DNA of 64,000 nt from Lithodes maja (lineage: Eukaryota; Arthropoda; Malacostraca; Decapoda; Lithodidae). A model generated the notes under the pieces. The model had not been told where the DNA came from. It searched no databases and saw only the letters and a program-made list of their open reading frames with translations. A program made the translations under genes and the position numbers. Within the stretch, counting starts at the first letter, position 1. The number at the start of each line of letters is the position of its first letter. Location of the stretch: positions 62,001 through 126,000 of the forward strand of contig JBAKBP010003204.1 in NCBI GenBank assembly GCA_037953745.1, given 5' to 3'. Positions 33,455-45,222 of this stretch are shown here, piece by piece.

Positions 33455-33545
33455 CCAATCACAATGCTTCCCGTCACTAATGGAACCAATCACAGCCTTC
33501 CATCAAATTATCAACCAATCACACAGTCTTTCAGTCATCACGTCA
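33455..33545 (+). promoter_or_regulatory. Cluster of three CCAAT boxes (tentative)
   Basis: ACCAATCACA occurs at about 33456, 33484 and 33512, spaced 28-29 bp, followed by CATCACGTCACG (CRE-like) and then the ATGs at 33581 and 33593 that open the sister zinc-ribbon frame. The regular spacing suggests an upstream promoter of that element; function is inference. Confidence 0.35.
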
Positions 33546-33592
33546 CGCCCCTCGCCGAGCGGGGTCCCAGCTCAGTTCGAAGATGGAGGCCG

Positions 33593-34267
33593 AAGATGGA
33601 GGTTGTATGTGCTGGCTGTAGTCCGACGTCTAACATTATTATCACGATTACACACTTGGATACCTAGCCTTAACCCTTTATCTGCGGGTTTATTTGCGTT
33701 ATTTAGGGCATAGCCTATTCAGGCACTCCTGAATGATTAATCAAGCATCTGCATTAAATTAACTGTATTCTGCCGAAAACTAGGCGAAAATAGCTTCAAA
33801 ATGAGACCAGAACGAGCTTCGTAGGTGGTGGGGTTCACCCGCAGCGTTGCCATAGACATTCGGGAAAACTCGCTAATTATTAGCTCTCGCTCGCTCGGCA
33901 ACACTGTTGTGAGACACCCGCGCGAGACACAGTCTCCCTCAGTGAGCGGCTGGCTGCTCTGAGGGTCGGATGGAGGTCCCTCATGCTCCCGCTCACTGAC
34001 ATTCGATTTCTACGGCTTTTAAAGCCTGGAAATTGCTGTAAATTGCCTATGCGTTCCAGAACATCACCCGCAGGGAAAGGGTTAAAGTCTTTGAAAATCA
34101 CGGGATATAATGAGACCGACCTGATATAGCTGCCAACTTCTACCCGCCTGATTTCGATGACGACCCTGATGATCCACTGGAACCTACTGCATCAACCTCC
34201 AATCAACCTACTGCAACCTCTTCTTCAGCCTCTCAACCTACTACATCAACCTCTTCAGCCTCTCATT
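33593..34267 (+). pseudogene. Sister copy of zinc-ribbon ORF, split by a MITE
   Basis: A short frame MEVVCAGCSPTSNIIIT (about 33598-33648) parallels the start at 31252. After the MITE at 33670-34085, a frame with DFDDDPDDPLEPTASTS and TTSTSSASH ends at the stop 34265-34267, parallel to QPSTSSAH at 31540. The middle part with CPKC is missing. It is an acidic Ser/Thr-rich tail with no known function. Confidence 0.3.
33670..34085. mobile_element. TTAA MITE (family J)
   Basis: 416 bp from TTAA 33670-33673 to 34082-34085. The TIRs CCCTTTATCTGCGGGT and (inverted) CCCTTTCCCTGCGGGT match at 14 of 16. Non-coding. Confidence 0.75.
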
Positions 34268-34925
34268 AAGGTATGTTATCGTCTAGGGGACATATACTAG
34301 GTGTTAGGTGAAGGTTAGGTTAGGTTCTTTGGTTAGGTTAATGGCAAAACTTGGCTCGGATTTAAGGGATTTAGCGGGGGGGGGAGGGGGGGGACGGAAG
34401 CCTCCACCCCTTAATACTAGGCTAGGTTTGGTTAGGTTGTTTGGTTAGGGTAATGACAAAACTTGGCTAGGATTTAATGGATTTAGCAGGGGTGTGGGGG
34501 CGGCAGCCCGCACCCATAATACTAGGTTAGGTTAGGCTAATGATAACCCCATTCTTACTTGGTTTTTCCACGTTGAAAAACAAGAAAACCCGAGCCAACT
34601 TTCGAAATGAGGTTACTGTGATTTTGGACTCTGAAAATTCGAAAAACCCGAGCCAAGTTTGGTCAAAACTTGGCTCGGGTTTTTCCATTTTCAGGTGTTG
34701 TTACTTTTAAATATTGTATTTTCAGAGTTCCTCCAATATTACCCATTTATTTACGTCTTTTACCCTGCAACTTCCCTGATCTTCATAGCCCTCCCCACTA
34801 TCGGGGGCCGTGTCTTAAGATTGATGGATAATGGGAAAATACTAAAATGCGACGGTCCTCGGTATTAAACAACACTGTATATCAAAGAAAAAACAAAAAC
34901 AAAAAATTACCTGAAAAACTCGTAA
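34268..34925 (+). repeat. 3' region shared with 31553-32520
   Basis: The same modules as the first copy: GGTTAGGTTAGG, GGGGTGTGGGGGCGGCAGCCC, AAACCCGAGCCAACTTTC and its inverse, CCCTCCCCACTATCGGGGG, ending AATGCGACGGTCCTCGG and ATTACCTGAAAAACTCGTA. The last module occurs a third time inside the MITE at 36821-37351. Confidence 0.6.
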
Positions 34926-34978
34926 CTGGTTGGTGAAACATTTTTACCAAAAAATTATATAAATATAGACTAGGCCTA

Positions 34979-35225
<247 letters not shown>

Positions 35226-36820
35226 ACTTATATATTTATTTATGACCACCAATTTCTGAGTGGTTGTAACAGAAATAAATAATGGTAGCCTGCTAAACTA
35301 CCAGTTATAGCAATGCACACTGACATACAAAACTACCAGTCACGGAAAGGAAGCCTATCTGAAACTCGAAACCGGTAGCCTTTGCCTACCGTCTTTCTAG
35401 CAAGGTGGAAGTACCATCATTGTCAACAATATAGCCTAGTCCTACCGCTTAGCACGACGGAAGTGGCAAAGTATGAGTACGCCTTCATTTGGAGTGCCAC
35501 ATGTATTTGTTGATTTCATTAATTGAGATTAGAGTAAAGTTGGTTGGTGAATAAAAATATGTAATATTGAAAGAGACTACCGCGGCGATATTCACTCTAT
35601 GCGTCGGATTTGACCGTTTGTTTTTCTGAAATTATTCCACGGCTATTTGCCCCCTGCTGGCATTATAGTACAGTTAGTATAAGTAGAAATGATGTGCTTA
35701 AGGAAATTGACAGACTGAAACCTCAAAAATCGCCTGGTCCTGACGAGGTATATGCTAGAGTATTAAAAGAATGCAGAGATGAGTTAAGTAGCCCATTAGC
35801 ATTTTTATTTAACAAGTCATTAGAAACAGGTTTAGTTCCAGAAGCTTGGAAGCTTGCAAATGTAGTTCCGATCTTCAAAAAAGGTGATAAATCGATAGCA
35901 TCCAATTACCGTCCCATTAGTCTCACATCAATCATAGGAAAATTGCTAGAGTCTATTATTGCTAGGAAAATTAGAAGCCACTTAGTAAAATTTAACTTAA
36001 TAAATTCTTCTCAGCATGGATTCACTCAGGGACGTTCTTGCCTTACTAATTTGCCTAGCTTTTTCTCAGAGGTATATGAAGCAGTAGATAATGACAAGTC
36101 ATATGGTATTATATATTTAGATTTCAACAAAGCTTTCGACAGAGTCCCTCATGAGAGATTGATGAGAAAGGTTGAGGCACATGGAATAGGAGGGTCGTTG
36201 TTGGGATGGATTAGGTCATGGCTAATTGGTAGGAAACAGAGTCAGCATAAATGGTACCAAGTCAGAGTGGGGAGCAGTCAAAAGTGGTGTCCCCCAGGGA
36301 TCGGTATTAGGTCCCCTGTTGTTTCTTATATACATAAATGACCTAGATTTAGGTATAACTAGTAGGATAAGTAAATTCGCAGACGATACTAAAATGGGGA
36401 GATCAATTGATTCAGATAGCGATATAGAGTGCCTCCAAAGGGATCTAGATACCTTACATGAATGGTCAGTAAATTGGCAGATGAAGTTTAACATTGACAA
36501 ATGCAAGGTATTAAAGATAGGGAAGATGCAAGCAAATGTTAAATATAAACTAGCTAATTTAGAATTAGAAAATTCAGACTGCGAGAAAGATCTAGGTGTG
36601 TTTGTTAGCAATGATTTGAAGCCTAGAAAACAGTGTATAAGCGTTCGTATCTTAAAACTTTACTTGTCATTAGTGAGACCCCATATGGATTATGCTGTCC
36701 AATTTTGGTGTCCTTATTACAGAATGGACATAGATTCATTGGAGAGAGTTCAGCGTAGAATGACAAAAATTATCCATAATATTAGAAATCTTCCGTATGA
36801 AGAAAGGTTGAAGAAATGAT

Positions 36821-36983
36821 AAATCTACAGTTATACTACCCCTATTTTGTCGCTATTCTGTTGGTACTAATGGGTTAATATTATTAGTAGTAGACTTAGT
36901 ATGGTTTGATGATGCGCGGAAATGTATATTTGACTTGAAATAGATACATTGAAGCATTACAAACCTTCGCGAACCCATAAACA

Positions 36984-37014
<31 letters not shown>

Positions 37015-37351
37015 ACCCATAAACAGGGAACGTGAGCTGGGTTTAGACCATCAGCGAGACAGGTTAGTTTTCGGTTAGGTTAGGTTAAGTTAAGTTAGGT
37101 TAGGCTAATGTTAAAAATACTAAAATGCGACGGTCCTCGGTATTAAACAACACTGTATATCAAATAAAAAATAAAAACAAAAACAAATTACCTGAAAAAC
37201 TCTTATCTGGTTGGTGATAAATTTGTATCAAAATACGTTTTTTTCCAATTTCCGCGTCTGCTGAACCATCCAAAAACATGCTAAAAAGCGTATTTTGAAG
37301 GGGGAAGGTGGTGGGGGGTAGTGGGAGAGGGGTAGTATAACTGTAGATTTA
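36821..37351. mobile_element. TIR MITE with identical 24-bp ends
   Basis: 531 bp including the flanking TA on each side. The ends are perfect inverted copies over 24 bp, beginning TAAATCTACAGTTATACTAC. TA flanks fit Tc1/mariner-type insertion. Inside are a 42-bp unit in two copies (36968-37051), a TTAGGTTAGG run and a module shared with 34845-34925. It lies in the LINE reading frame and ended it. Confidence 0.7.
36968..37051. repeat. 42-bp tandem duplication
   Basis: CGCGAACCCATAAACAGGGA through TTTAGACC occurs twice, head to tail, with one difference near the end. Confidence 0.9.
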
Positions 37352-37797
37352 CCGTGGGATTAACAAAGGGGACATGACAAATGTACTAAAGCTCAGTGAT
37401 AGCGAAAGAACTCGTACCAATGGTTTCAAATTAGATAAATTTCGTTTCAGAAAAGATATAGGCAAATATTGGTTTGGTAACAGAGTTGTAGATGGGTGGA
37501 ATGGACTACCAAGTGATATAGTGGGATTACAAACGGTAGGGAGCTTTAAAATAAAATTGGATAAACATAGTATGGACAAGAAGGGTTGGGTGTGAAGGGG
37601 GATCAGCCGGGTTGGGCCAATCAGCGCTCTGCAGACCCCCGTAATCCTGCATTAATCTCTAACCGTTTTGGTAAGATGATCCTCAGGGTATTAGAGTGTT
37701 GAGCCTGTAATTGGGGTTGTGTGGGACAGGGATTTGCCTTGCTTAGGCCAATCGGCTTTCTGCAGACTCCCATTTTCTTATGTTCTTATGTTCTTAT

Positions 37798-39227
37798 TAT
37801 ATATGATGATGACAATAAGTCCTGTCCTCTCAACCCCAAAACCGGTCAAATAAGAAGCGAATAAAGCATGCGAACCCCGGTGGTAGGCTCCTTGAATCAT
37901 TGCAGGATACCTAGCCTAGCCCTAGACCATGTTAATCTCCCAAAGCCTAATTTCATGGTATCATCTTATTAGAGCGAGGGAATATAAGCACAGGAAAGCA
38001 AAGGGAGTTTTGTATTGCCGTCAGCAGTAGCCTACCAAACCCCATGAAACACGGAGATTACAGCAGGGTAATCTCGGGACTCCCAGTGTTCATTCTAACT
38101 TAAATATAGTTAAAATATATAATTGTTCTGAGCTTACCATACACCAAATGTTATTAAAGGTAGCAACACAACGACGGTATCATTTAGGAGGATCACACCA
38201 GATAAAAATAACAATAGGCCTACTTAGCCCTTCCACAAGGACTAGTGTGGCGTGACACTAGAAACAATCCACAACATAGGCCTAACATTGTCTTCCAAAC
38301 CTGAATACACGTCAATAATAAACCCATCAAGGCTTGTCCACATATCTACATACCTTTACTGATGCCAGTACCCGGATGCCACAACGTAATAGCGGCACAG
38401 GAAGAATTTAAGCGATAATTAACCGACGACGACACACAGACACACACGCACTGAACATACACAAACGTGGTGCACACTGCACTGAGTGGTTCTAATAATG
38501 CAACCTGTCAACAGTAGATCCTCACCCGGCGCCGCGTACTACAACAAACACTCTTTGACTTTTAAATACATTGCATTGCCTATTTTTCCCTGGGGAAATA
38601 TTCATATAAGTCAAACATATAGAAACAAAAATTATGATTAATATTTGATACCTGAAATAAACACACACAAAATATTACGTAACGTCAACAACACTAACGT
38701 TGCCACTGCATTCAAGTTGCCATCTGCCTTAAAACTCACTATTAAACCTACCATAGCCAAGCATGCCATCATATTTTACTGGAGACATGAAACATAATCA
38801 AACTAGCCTTGGTAATGTTTCTTTGGAATATAATGGCGAAATATAAGGCAGGTGGCGACATGAATAGTGGTGACTTGGGTGTTATCGATGCCAGCGTTTA
38901 CTATATGTATACAATTAATAGGAAGATTCAATTTAGTCCGAGATAGCTTCAAATTTTTCTTGGGGAGCATTAGCGTCTGTAGAATATTTTAAGAGTTAAT
39001 TTTGTGGTAGGCTACAATTTGACATTGTGTACGTGTTGCCAGTAGGGCTACTTGACGTTTGACTCTGGTTAAACAGTGCTATGGAGAGAGAGAGAGGCTA
39101 CGGTAGAGACGGGTTTATACAGTTCCAGTCAGTATTTCTGGAGTATTGGTTTGATACTGTTTAGAATACAAACGAGCTAACATTTTCTCCGTAGCCCACT
39201 TGGTTCACTAAGCTATTTTAAGGTGTT
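37798..39227. other. No recognisable feature
   Basis: 1.4 kb without genes or repeats that I can pair. A short (GA)n lies at about 39085-39096. Confidence 0.45.
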
Positions 39228-39520
39228 TGTTATCTCCACCAACGAAGTTGGATGGAGGTTATGCTATCGCCTCCGTGTCTGTTCGTTGGTCTGTAAACAA
39301 GATATAGCCTACAATTATGTACTGATTTGCACAAAATTTCATGGGCAGATAGGATAAGCGCCAAGGAAGAAGTATTCAATTTTGGAGGCGACCTGGATCT
39401 TTTCCTGGAACCCAGACCTAGAAGAAAATGTAGGACTATGATATTAATGGTAAAGAACCAACCAGCGTAAGTGGAGGTATGCCCTCTACCTAGAGACCCC
39501 TCTAACTCTACAGAGTGCCC
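39228..39520 (+). repeat. Dispersed repeat F, copy F2
   Basis: Matches 9545-9860 from TCTCCACCAACGAAGTTGGA through GGGCAGATAGGATAAGCGCC to GGAGGTATGCCCTCTACC. Confidence 0.65.
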
Positions 39521-39599
39521 CTTTAGTATAAAGTTTTGTACATTTTTGTGTGCTAATTGTTTTGTTTTATGGGTTGAAGGGCTGGAGGATCCGGAGACC

Positions 39600-39760
39600 C
39601 CTTTTCATCCTGGCGCGTAACCTATTTTACTGTCAGGCGAAACAGAGGAAAGGGGTGTGAGGAGATTGCCAAAACATCTCCACCTGCCGAGAATTGAACT
39701 CGGTCCTCCCGGTTAGAAACCGAGCGCTTTACCATGTCGCTACAGGCCACCCCTTTATAC
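39600..39760 (-). mobile_element. tRNA-derived SINE or tRNA pseudogene, Arg(TCT)-like
   Basis: The minus strand from about 39755 reads GGCCTGTAGCGACATGG, an anticodon arm CTCGG-TTTCTAA-CCGGG (anticodon TCT) and a perfect T arm CCGAG-TTCAATT-CTCGG. The acceptor stem pairs at only about four of seven positions, so a working tRNA is unlikely. Sequence to about 39600 may be the SINE body. Confidence 0.5.
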
Positions 39761-40412
39761 AATCTCAGGGATATTTTAAACTTAAAGCAAACAATGAAGC
39801 TAAGAACATTATGATGGTTATTTATAAATGACCGAGATATTAATAGAATCGATATGTCAACAGGTTTGTCCCTTTACCAATTGACCACTTGCGAGTTTCA
39901 GGCTATAAGGAATTAAGAGCAGTAAACATCAGTATCAAGCAAAAATACAGTAATAATGTAGGTTTCTGATTAATAAAAAGTATGTTAAATTGGGTTTTAT
40001 GTATTTATCAATGTACTACAACCGTATTTTAGCTGGTAATTCTGCTAACTATCGATGTTTACAGCCTCAACGAAAACGAAACTCGCAAGTGGTCAATTAA
40101 TAGTGCAGTTGAGTTCTATTATAACGAATTGCATATAGGTATTCCAGAAAATAATACAACCAACTTTGGCTCGAGTCACCTAGCAAGGACGTAAAATGTC
40201 TTGATATTTGAAACGATGAAAGACATTTAGGACATGGAAGCAATTTGTGAAGTCCGGAAGGTTTTATTGTAATATACAGGATATTCTCTATTCTGTAACT
40301 TTCCATGTATAATATAGCCTAATAGGCAAACTGACTCAAGATAGCGTTATTGGGGGTGATTATTATCGTCTCCAAGACATAAATCTCATTATATCCTGCC
40401 AATATGACGCAG
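39761..40412. other. No recognisable feature
   Basis: AT-rich. It contains GACCACTTGCGAGTTTC (39884) and its inverse GAAACTCGCAAGTGGTC (40078-40094), a separated 17-bp inverted pair with about 175 bp between. This may be an eroded MITE. Confidence 0.4.
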
Positions 40413-41488
40413 TTAACCTAAGAAGTGCGCATGGGGGGTATGAGACACCACACTCCTGTGCTGACGTATTTGAGCTGTTCCCATCACTAACATAGTTATT
40501 TTACCATAAATAGCATTAATACTTATCCATATGCGCCTATTATAGGTTGATTATAAAGGTATTAACCTGTTACAACAATAAAACAAGTGGAAACAGTGTT
40601 TGGATGGTCAAAATCGGCGATAAAGGCCGGGAGTTACATAATGTATGGCTGAGGCAACCTCCCTGCCCTCCTCCCCTACCCTTGTCTGGAGAGCACTGTT
40701 ACCAATAGTCTCTCTCTCGCTCTTTCCCACGCTTGGTAACAGTGATGACAACGCCCTGCTACCAACTCGCTAATGTTAGCACGAAAATAGACCACAGAAT
40801 AAGGGAATAACAGGGAAAATAGATGATAACTGAAGGAGGGGAGGTGGAGGAGTGATATTTGGCATGGCCCAGGGGCAAAAAAAAACAAAAAAACAAAAAG
40901 ATTTTTTTTTTTTTGGGGTGTTTTAACCCCTAAGTGTCGGGGCGCAACATAAGTCGAGTAAAATATATCTGGACTATCTGGCGGCGCTCGACATAGGTCG
41001 TGTGGCAATTTCAGCACGTAATGTTGCTGGGAGAGAGAGACAAGTGGTGGCAGGAGAGTAGCGAGCGTATGACTGCTCCAGACCACTGCGGCGAACCTAC
41101 TGACACGAATCCCACCTCCTCTCTCACTCGCTATATACGGAATTGTATGGGGAAAGTGCCGAATTACATGCTTTTTGCACTCGCGTTGCGCGGTTGTTGC
41201 AAGAAAACTAGCCATCATAAAAGGATCGTTATGGTGTCATTGGAAAGCTCTGTTTATGCCCTTTGGGATAGATACTTGTTTTACGCTCTGGGTCTTATTT
41301 AGGCATGAAAATGATCACGTAAACAGCCCTATTTTGGCTAAAAACACCCCGCTGGGCGGTACATATAAATAAACCGCCTAGCCCGCTAATAAGGTGTTAA
41401 ATGGATTTTTTTTTTCCTTACTCTTAAGAGTCTTCCCGCAGTCAGCAGGGGGAATTCTTAAGAGTCTCCCTGCAGTTCCCAGGTTAAT
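40413..41488 (+). mobile_element. A-family TTAA MITE, copy A3 (filled)
   Basis: TTAA at 40413-40416 and 41485-41488. Ends CCTAAGAAGTGC and (inverted) CCTGGGAACTGC. Diverged from A1 but keeps AACCTGTTACAACAATAAAA and ATTCTTAAGAGTCTCCC-type doubled subterminal blocks. It is interrupted at its TTAA by copy C2; removing C2 restores the A1-like context GTGTTTTAAATGG. Confidence 0.75.
40923..41400 (+). mobile_element. C-family TTAA MITE, copy C2, nested in A3
   Basis: 478 bp including TTAA on both sides (40923-40926 and 41397-41400). The homologous site in A1 (3108-3111) has a single TTAA and no insert, which fixes the ends and the duplication. The sequence is very close to C1. Confidence 0.85.
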
Positions 41489-41839
41489 AGGCCTAATCTA
41501 AATAGGACAACACAGAGGGTTGTTCACGGGAAGAACAGTATGAAGGAGAGATTAATTAGTAACGGGATCTTGATTTAGGATAGGAATCTAATATTTGATG
41601 ATAGCCTACTCGCTTTGAAAGTGTCAAGAGCGGAGCTATGAACTACACAAGATGGACTATAGTTTCAATCTTGGAGGCTCCAGGGGAAGGATGGCTATCT
41701 AAGCATGTTGTGTAACTTGTGTTACTTGGTAGCCTAATGTGGTAGGTTTCCGTTTGGGGGTAGCTTCTACTGCCGGATTGTAAGCTTGACTTGCAGGACG
41801 TATTAATGTGTTGTGTGTGCCATTTCAAATATATATGAT

Positions 41840-42669
41840 TTGACCCGGGAACGGCGAGGGGGGGGTAATGAACTAGCTCCCCATGGGCGAGCATATGGGG
41901 TCCATTCAGGCCTATAATCGTCATTTTACGATAAATATTGTTATTACCTATTCATATGAGCCTATTTTACCTTCACTATGAAGATACTAACCTGTAACAA
42001 CAATCAAACCAGTGAAAATATAATTATCTGGTCAAAATCGCGAATATAGATAAACCAGCCCATTCATGAATTTTGGAGAAAATTGAGGCAACCCCTCCCT
42101 CCACGAGGCCTCAAGCCACACTGAGCCTACTCATACACACACTCGCTTGTGTAACACACCTGCTAGGCACGTGAGCACATCCCCCACACAGTTTGCTAAT
42201 GTTAGCACAAAAATATACCTACAAATTAGGGGATAACAGGGAAAATAGGTGATAATTGAAGGGGGAGGGGAAAGGGAGGAAGGAGGGGATGTGGAGGAGT
42301 GATATGAGGTATAGGGAAAAAAAAACAAAAAAATTGTTTAGTGCTGTTTCAATGGTATTTTTAGGCCTCCCTCTTAACCCTCTCACATCCTGATGCGATT
42401 GTTGAGCCTATTAGGGATACTTTAAATCCTTTGGTACCATCAGGGGTATCTATAAACCTTTAGTTTGTTTACTTCAACCTCTGCAGTTGTCTTTGAGTTA
42501 GCTGTGGGCAGAAAACTAATTTTGGAGAGGTAATTATAACAGTGAGAGTAATCTATTTCTTATTGCTAATCTGGCAACCTCTGCGTCCTATGGTCGTGAG
42601 AGGGTTAAGAGCTTTGCCGCCGTCGCCCTGTAAAACCTCTTAAGAACTTTGCCGCCGTTTACGGGTTAA
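41840..42669 (+). mobile_element. A-family TTAA MITE, copy A2 (filled)
   Basis: The left end is TTGA (mutated TTAA) and CCCGGGAACGGCG, the right end (inverted) CCCGTAAACGGCG, TTAA at 42666-42669. Colinear with A1 through most of its length. Interrupted by family N at 42374-42608. Confidence 0.8.
42374..42608. mobile_element. TTAA MITE (family N), nested in A2
   Basis: 235 bp including TTAA at 42374-42377 and 42605-42608. TIR CCCTCTCAC on both ends, continuing ATCC/GACC. The A1 counterpart has CTCTTAAGAGC with one TTAA, so excision would restore CTCTTAAGAGC exactly. Confidence 0.8.
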
Positions 42670-43845
42670 CAGGTTGTCTGTGTATGGCACATATTGTGAG
42701 CGAGTCAAGTTTTATATTATAATAAAGCATTGTGACGAGTGTGGTTTATCTGTTATCACATCTGGCCCATCGTGGAGCTCTGTTTTACAGTAGGCCTATA
42801 TGGACTATGTTGTATGTTCTTGGAAGAGTGTGGGTTCCAAACGGTACCGTATTATTACCTCCACCAACGAAGTTGGACAAATTATGTGTTCGCCTTCGTT
42901 TGTCTGTCGGTTTGTTTGTTTGTTATGACCCCATTTTCATGAAATTTGGTGGGCAATTAGGATATGTGCCAAGATGTACTTATTCAATTTAGGAGGCGAT
43001 ACAGATTATGTGTCCCACTGGTGTCATTGTTGTGCATTTAACCCGGGAACGGCGTGAACACTCTTAAGAGGTTTTGGTGGGCAAGGGCGAGGACCCTCTT
43101 AAAGGTGAATTACGGAGGCAGAATAAAAAAGATGAGTTATTCACATAAACCAAACTATATATGAATATAGTTATCCACAAATATACCAGACACTGATAGT
43201 TAGACATAATTCATATGAAAAAATGTATAATAATAACAATACTCGAAAGCAAATATGCAACTATTTTCCGCTACGATGATAGGCGCATCGTCTGCTGGCA
43301 TCACGTGTTACCACAACGAACATGACACAAGGTGTAGGTCTCACAGATTCTCCCAATACCTAGTCCCTCTATTCACGATTATGAGCAAAATGGGAACAAA
43401 TTATGATTATGAAGTGCTGGTTCCTGATGTATCATTTACACAGTATATTGTATTAATCCCCTTATGAGTCTGTGTTTACTAGTCTAGGGCATTCTCAGCT
43501 GACGAAAATAGATTCCACAGCAGACCATACAAAATGTCTACATCCATCAATAGGCTATAATTTAGAAATACTTTGGGAGTTGAGAATTAGCCGTGGGGTT
43601 CTTGGTTAGATTTTCTCTGATAGGGATGTGTTTGACGCTCTGTATAAAAGGGTTTGGTTGATTACATCAGGCAAGGTTTACCTTGATGATAAAGGCTAGA
43701 CTAGGGCTACACACTTCGATCATTCTTACTTTGGTATGAGATGCTTACATAGCCTAGGCTAGACACTTCGTCATTCTTACCCTGGTATGAGATGCTTACA
43801 TTTAGAAATTTCGAAGCACAGTTAGCCTAGGCCTACATTCTAAAA

Positions 43846-44232
43846 CAGGGCCGGATCCAGGACTTTTGAAAAGGCGGGGCAAGGTGTTGAGAAGGGACTA
43901 CGAGGGGTGTCGTCCCCCGGCCGTTGACAAAACACCATAGACGTGACTCAAACATCAGATATTCATGTTATTTTTCTAGTTAGGCCTTGTAACTTTTCGT
44001 CGATATGCCAATACAAAACCTAATAAAGTTTGTAGCAGCACTACTTCAGAAACACTAGGCTATATCAATGATCCATACAAAAGTTATTCATGAAGCTAGC
44101 CCCTACTAAATATTTGTTTTTCATGTATGTAAATGGAGCCAGGACATCACCCCTAACACATACAAATAGGCCTAATACCCAACTGTGAAAAATAGGGGAG
44201 GGGCGTACGCCCCCCACCTAAATCCGGCCCTG
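43846..44232. mobile_element. hAT-like MITE (family G), nested in B2
   Basis: 387 bp. Both ends begin CAGGGCCGGAT(C/T)(C/T)AGG. A TAAAA flanks each side (43841-43845 and 44233-44237). The CAGGG terminus is typical of hAT non-autonomous elements, though hAT duplications are normally 8 bp and only 5 match here. Confidence 0.65.
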
Positions 44233-45222
44233 TAAAACTTGTAATTATCTTGGTGTAGTGACTTGACTAGGCCTAGTTTAAGCTACTGAACACAGCGGGT
44301 AAACCAATAGGAAGAGGTCACCACCTTTGGGAAGATAGGATAAGATTGGGTTAGGTATAAGAGAGGATAGTTAATATTAGACTAAACCAATGGATACTCT
44401 TAACTTACAACTTTAAAATATTTTGAGTTAGCATAGCCTAATGGTATTCCAAACCTCCTAGGATAGCCTATATCCTGTAGATATTAGAACTGTGCCACTG
44501 GAAGAATTGTCAGTCGAAGTAAATATTAATGTTAATGTTCAACCAGAACTAAGCCTAAGCTATAGTCCTATACACATTATGAGCTAATATAGTATTACAA
44601 AATTTAATTGGGGTAAAATACATTACCCAATGGTAAAATTAGTTCTAGGTTATGTTAATATCTAGCCTACTAAATGGATTGGGGGATACCTGATTATTCA
44701 ACTAGATATGTCACGTAGGCCTATTTGGAGTTTGTAAATAGGCCTAGGCCCTATATATGTTAGGCTATTAGGCCTATAATTTATTTATTTTTAAGAACAG
44801 TTCTGATACCCAAAGCAAAGCCTGCAAAGGAATACCTAAAGATGTAGTTGGTATAAACTAGCACCAGGTTATGATGCTCAGACCAAATTCATGTAGGCTA
44901 TATCACTCCAATTAGACAATTCCTGAAAGCCACCTAACTTTATGATGATATCTGACAACTGACAGTTACATGACCTGACTTTGCACCTCCTCACCGAACA
45001 CTAGCCTTGAAATTGTGAGGGCCCTGGCCCAGAGGGCTAGTATAAAATAAACACATCAACAACAAGAATCCAGGATGCTTCTCAAAAATACGTCGGGTCT
45101 GGCTTCAAGTAAAACGAAATTAACCAAACTATTCTCACTGTATTGCTTTGAGTGAGCTTTGGCATAATTCACTGGTGCCCTAGAAAGATTATTATACCAT
45201 ACAGTCACACAGTTCGCCATTA

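Larger units (their letters stand above)
35690..37594 (+). pseudogene. CR1-type LINE reverse transcriptase, broken
   Basis: In order: RLKPQKSPGPDEVYARVLKE (about 35710), AWKLANVVPIFKKGDKS, NYRPISLTSIIGKLLE, HGFTQGRSCLTNL, IIYLDFNKAFDRVPHERL, a frameshift near 36225, SGVPQGSVLGPLLFLIYIND, the catalytic FADDTK (about 36380), CEKDLGVFVSNDLKPRKQC, SLVRPHMDYAVQFWCPYY, RVQRRMTKII, then EERLKK and stop. After the MITE the C-terminus resumes as FGNRVVDGWNGLPSDIVGL and FKIKLDKH (37374-37594). Compared with the LINE at 6555-9082, residues before ISVRILKLY and after EERLKK are deleted. Inactive. Confidence 0.82.
35660..37797 (+). mobile_element. CR1-type LINE, truncated and interrupted
   Basis: RT remnant plus 3' UTR ending in TTCTTATG octamer repeats (37773-37797), a CR1-like 3' end. 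It is interrupted by a TIR MITE at 36821-37351. The endonuclease domain is absent. Confidence 0.75.
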
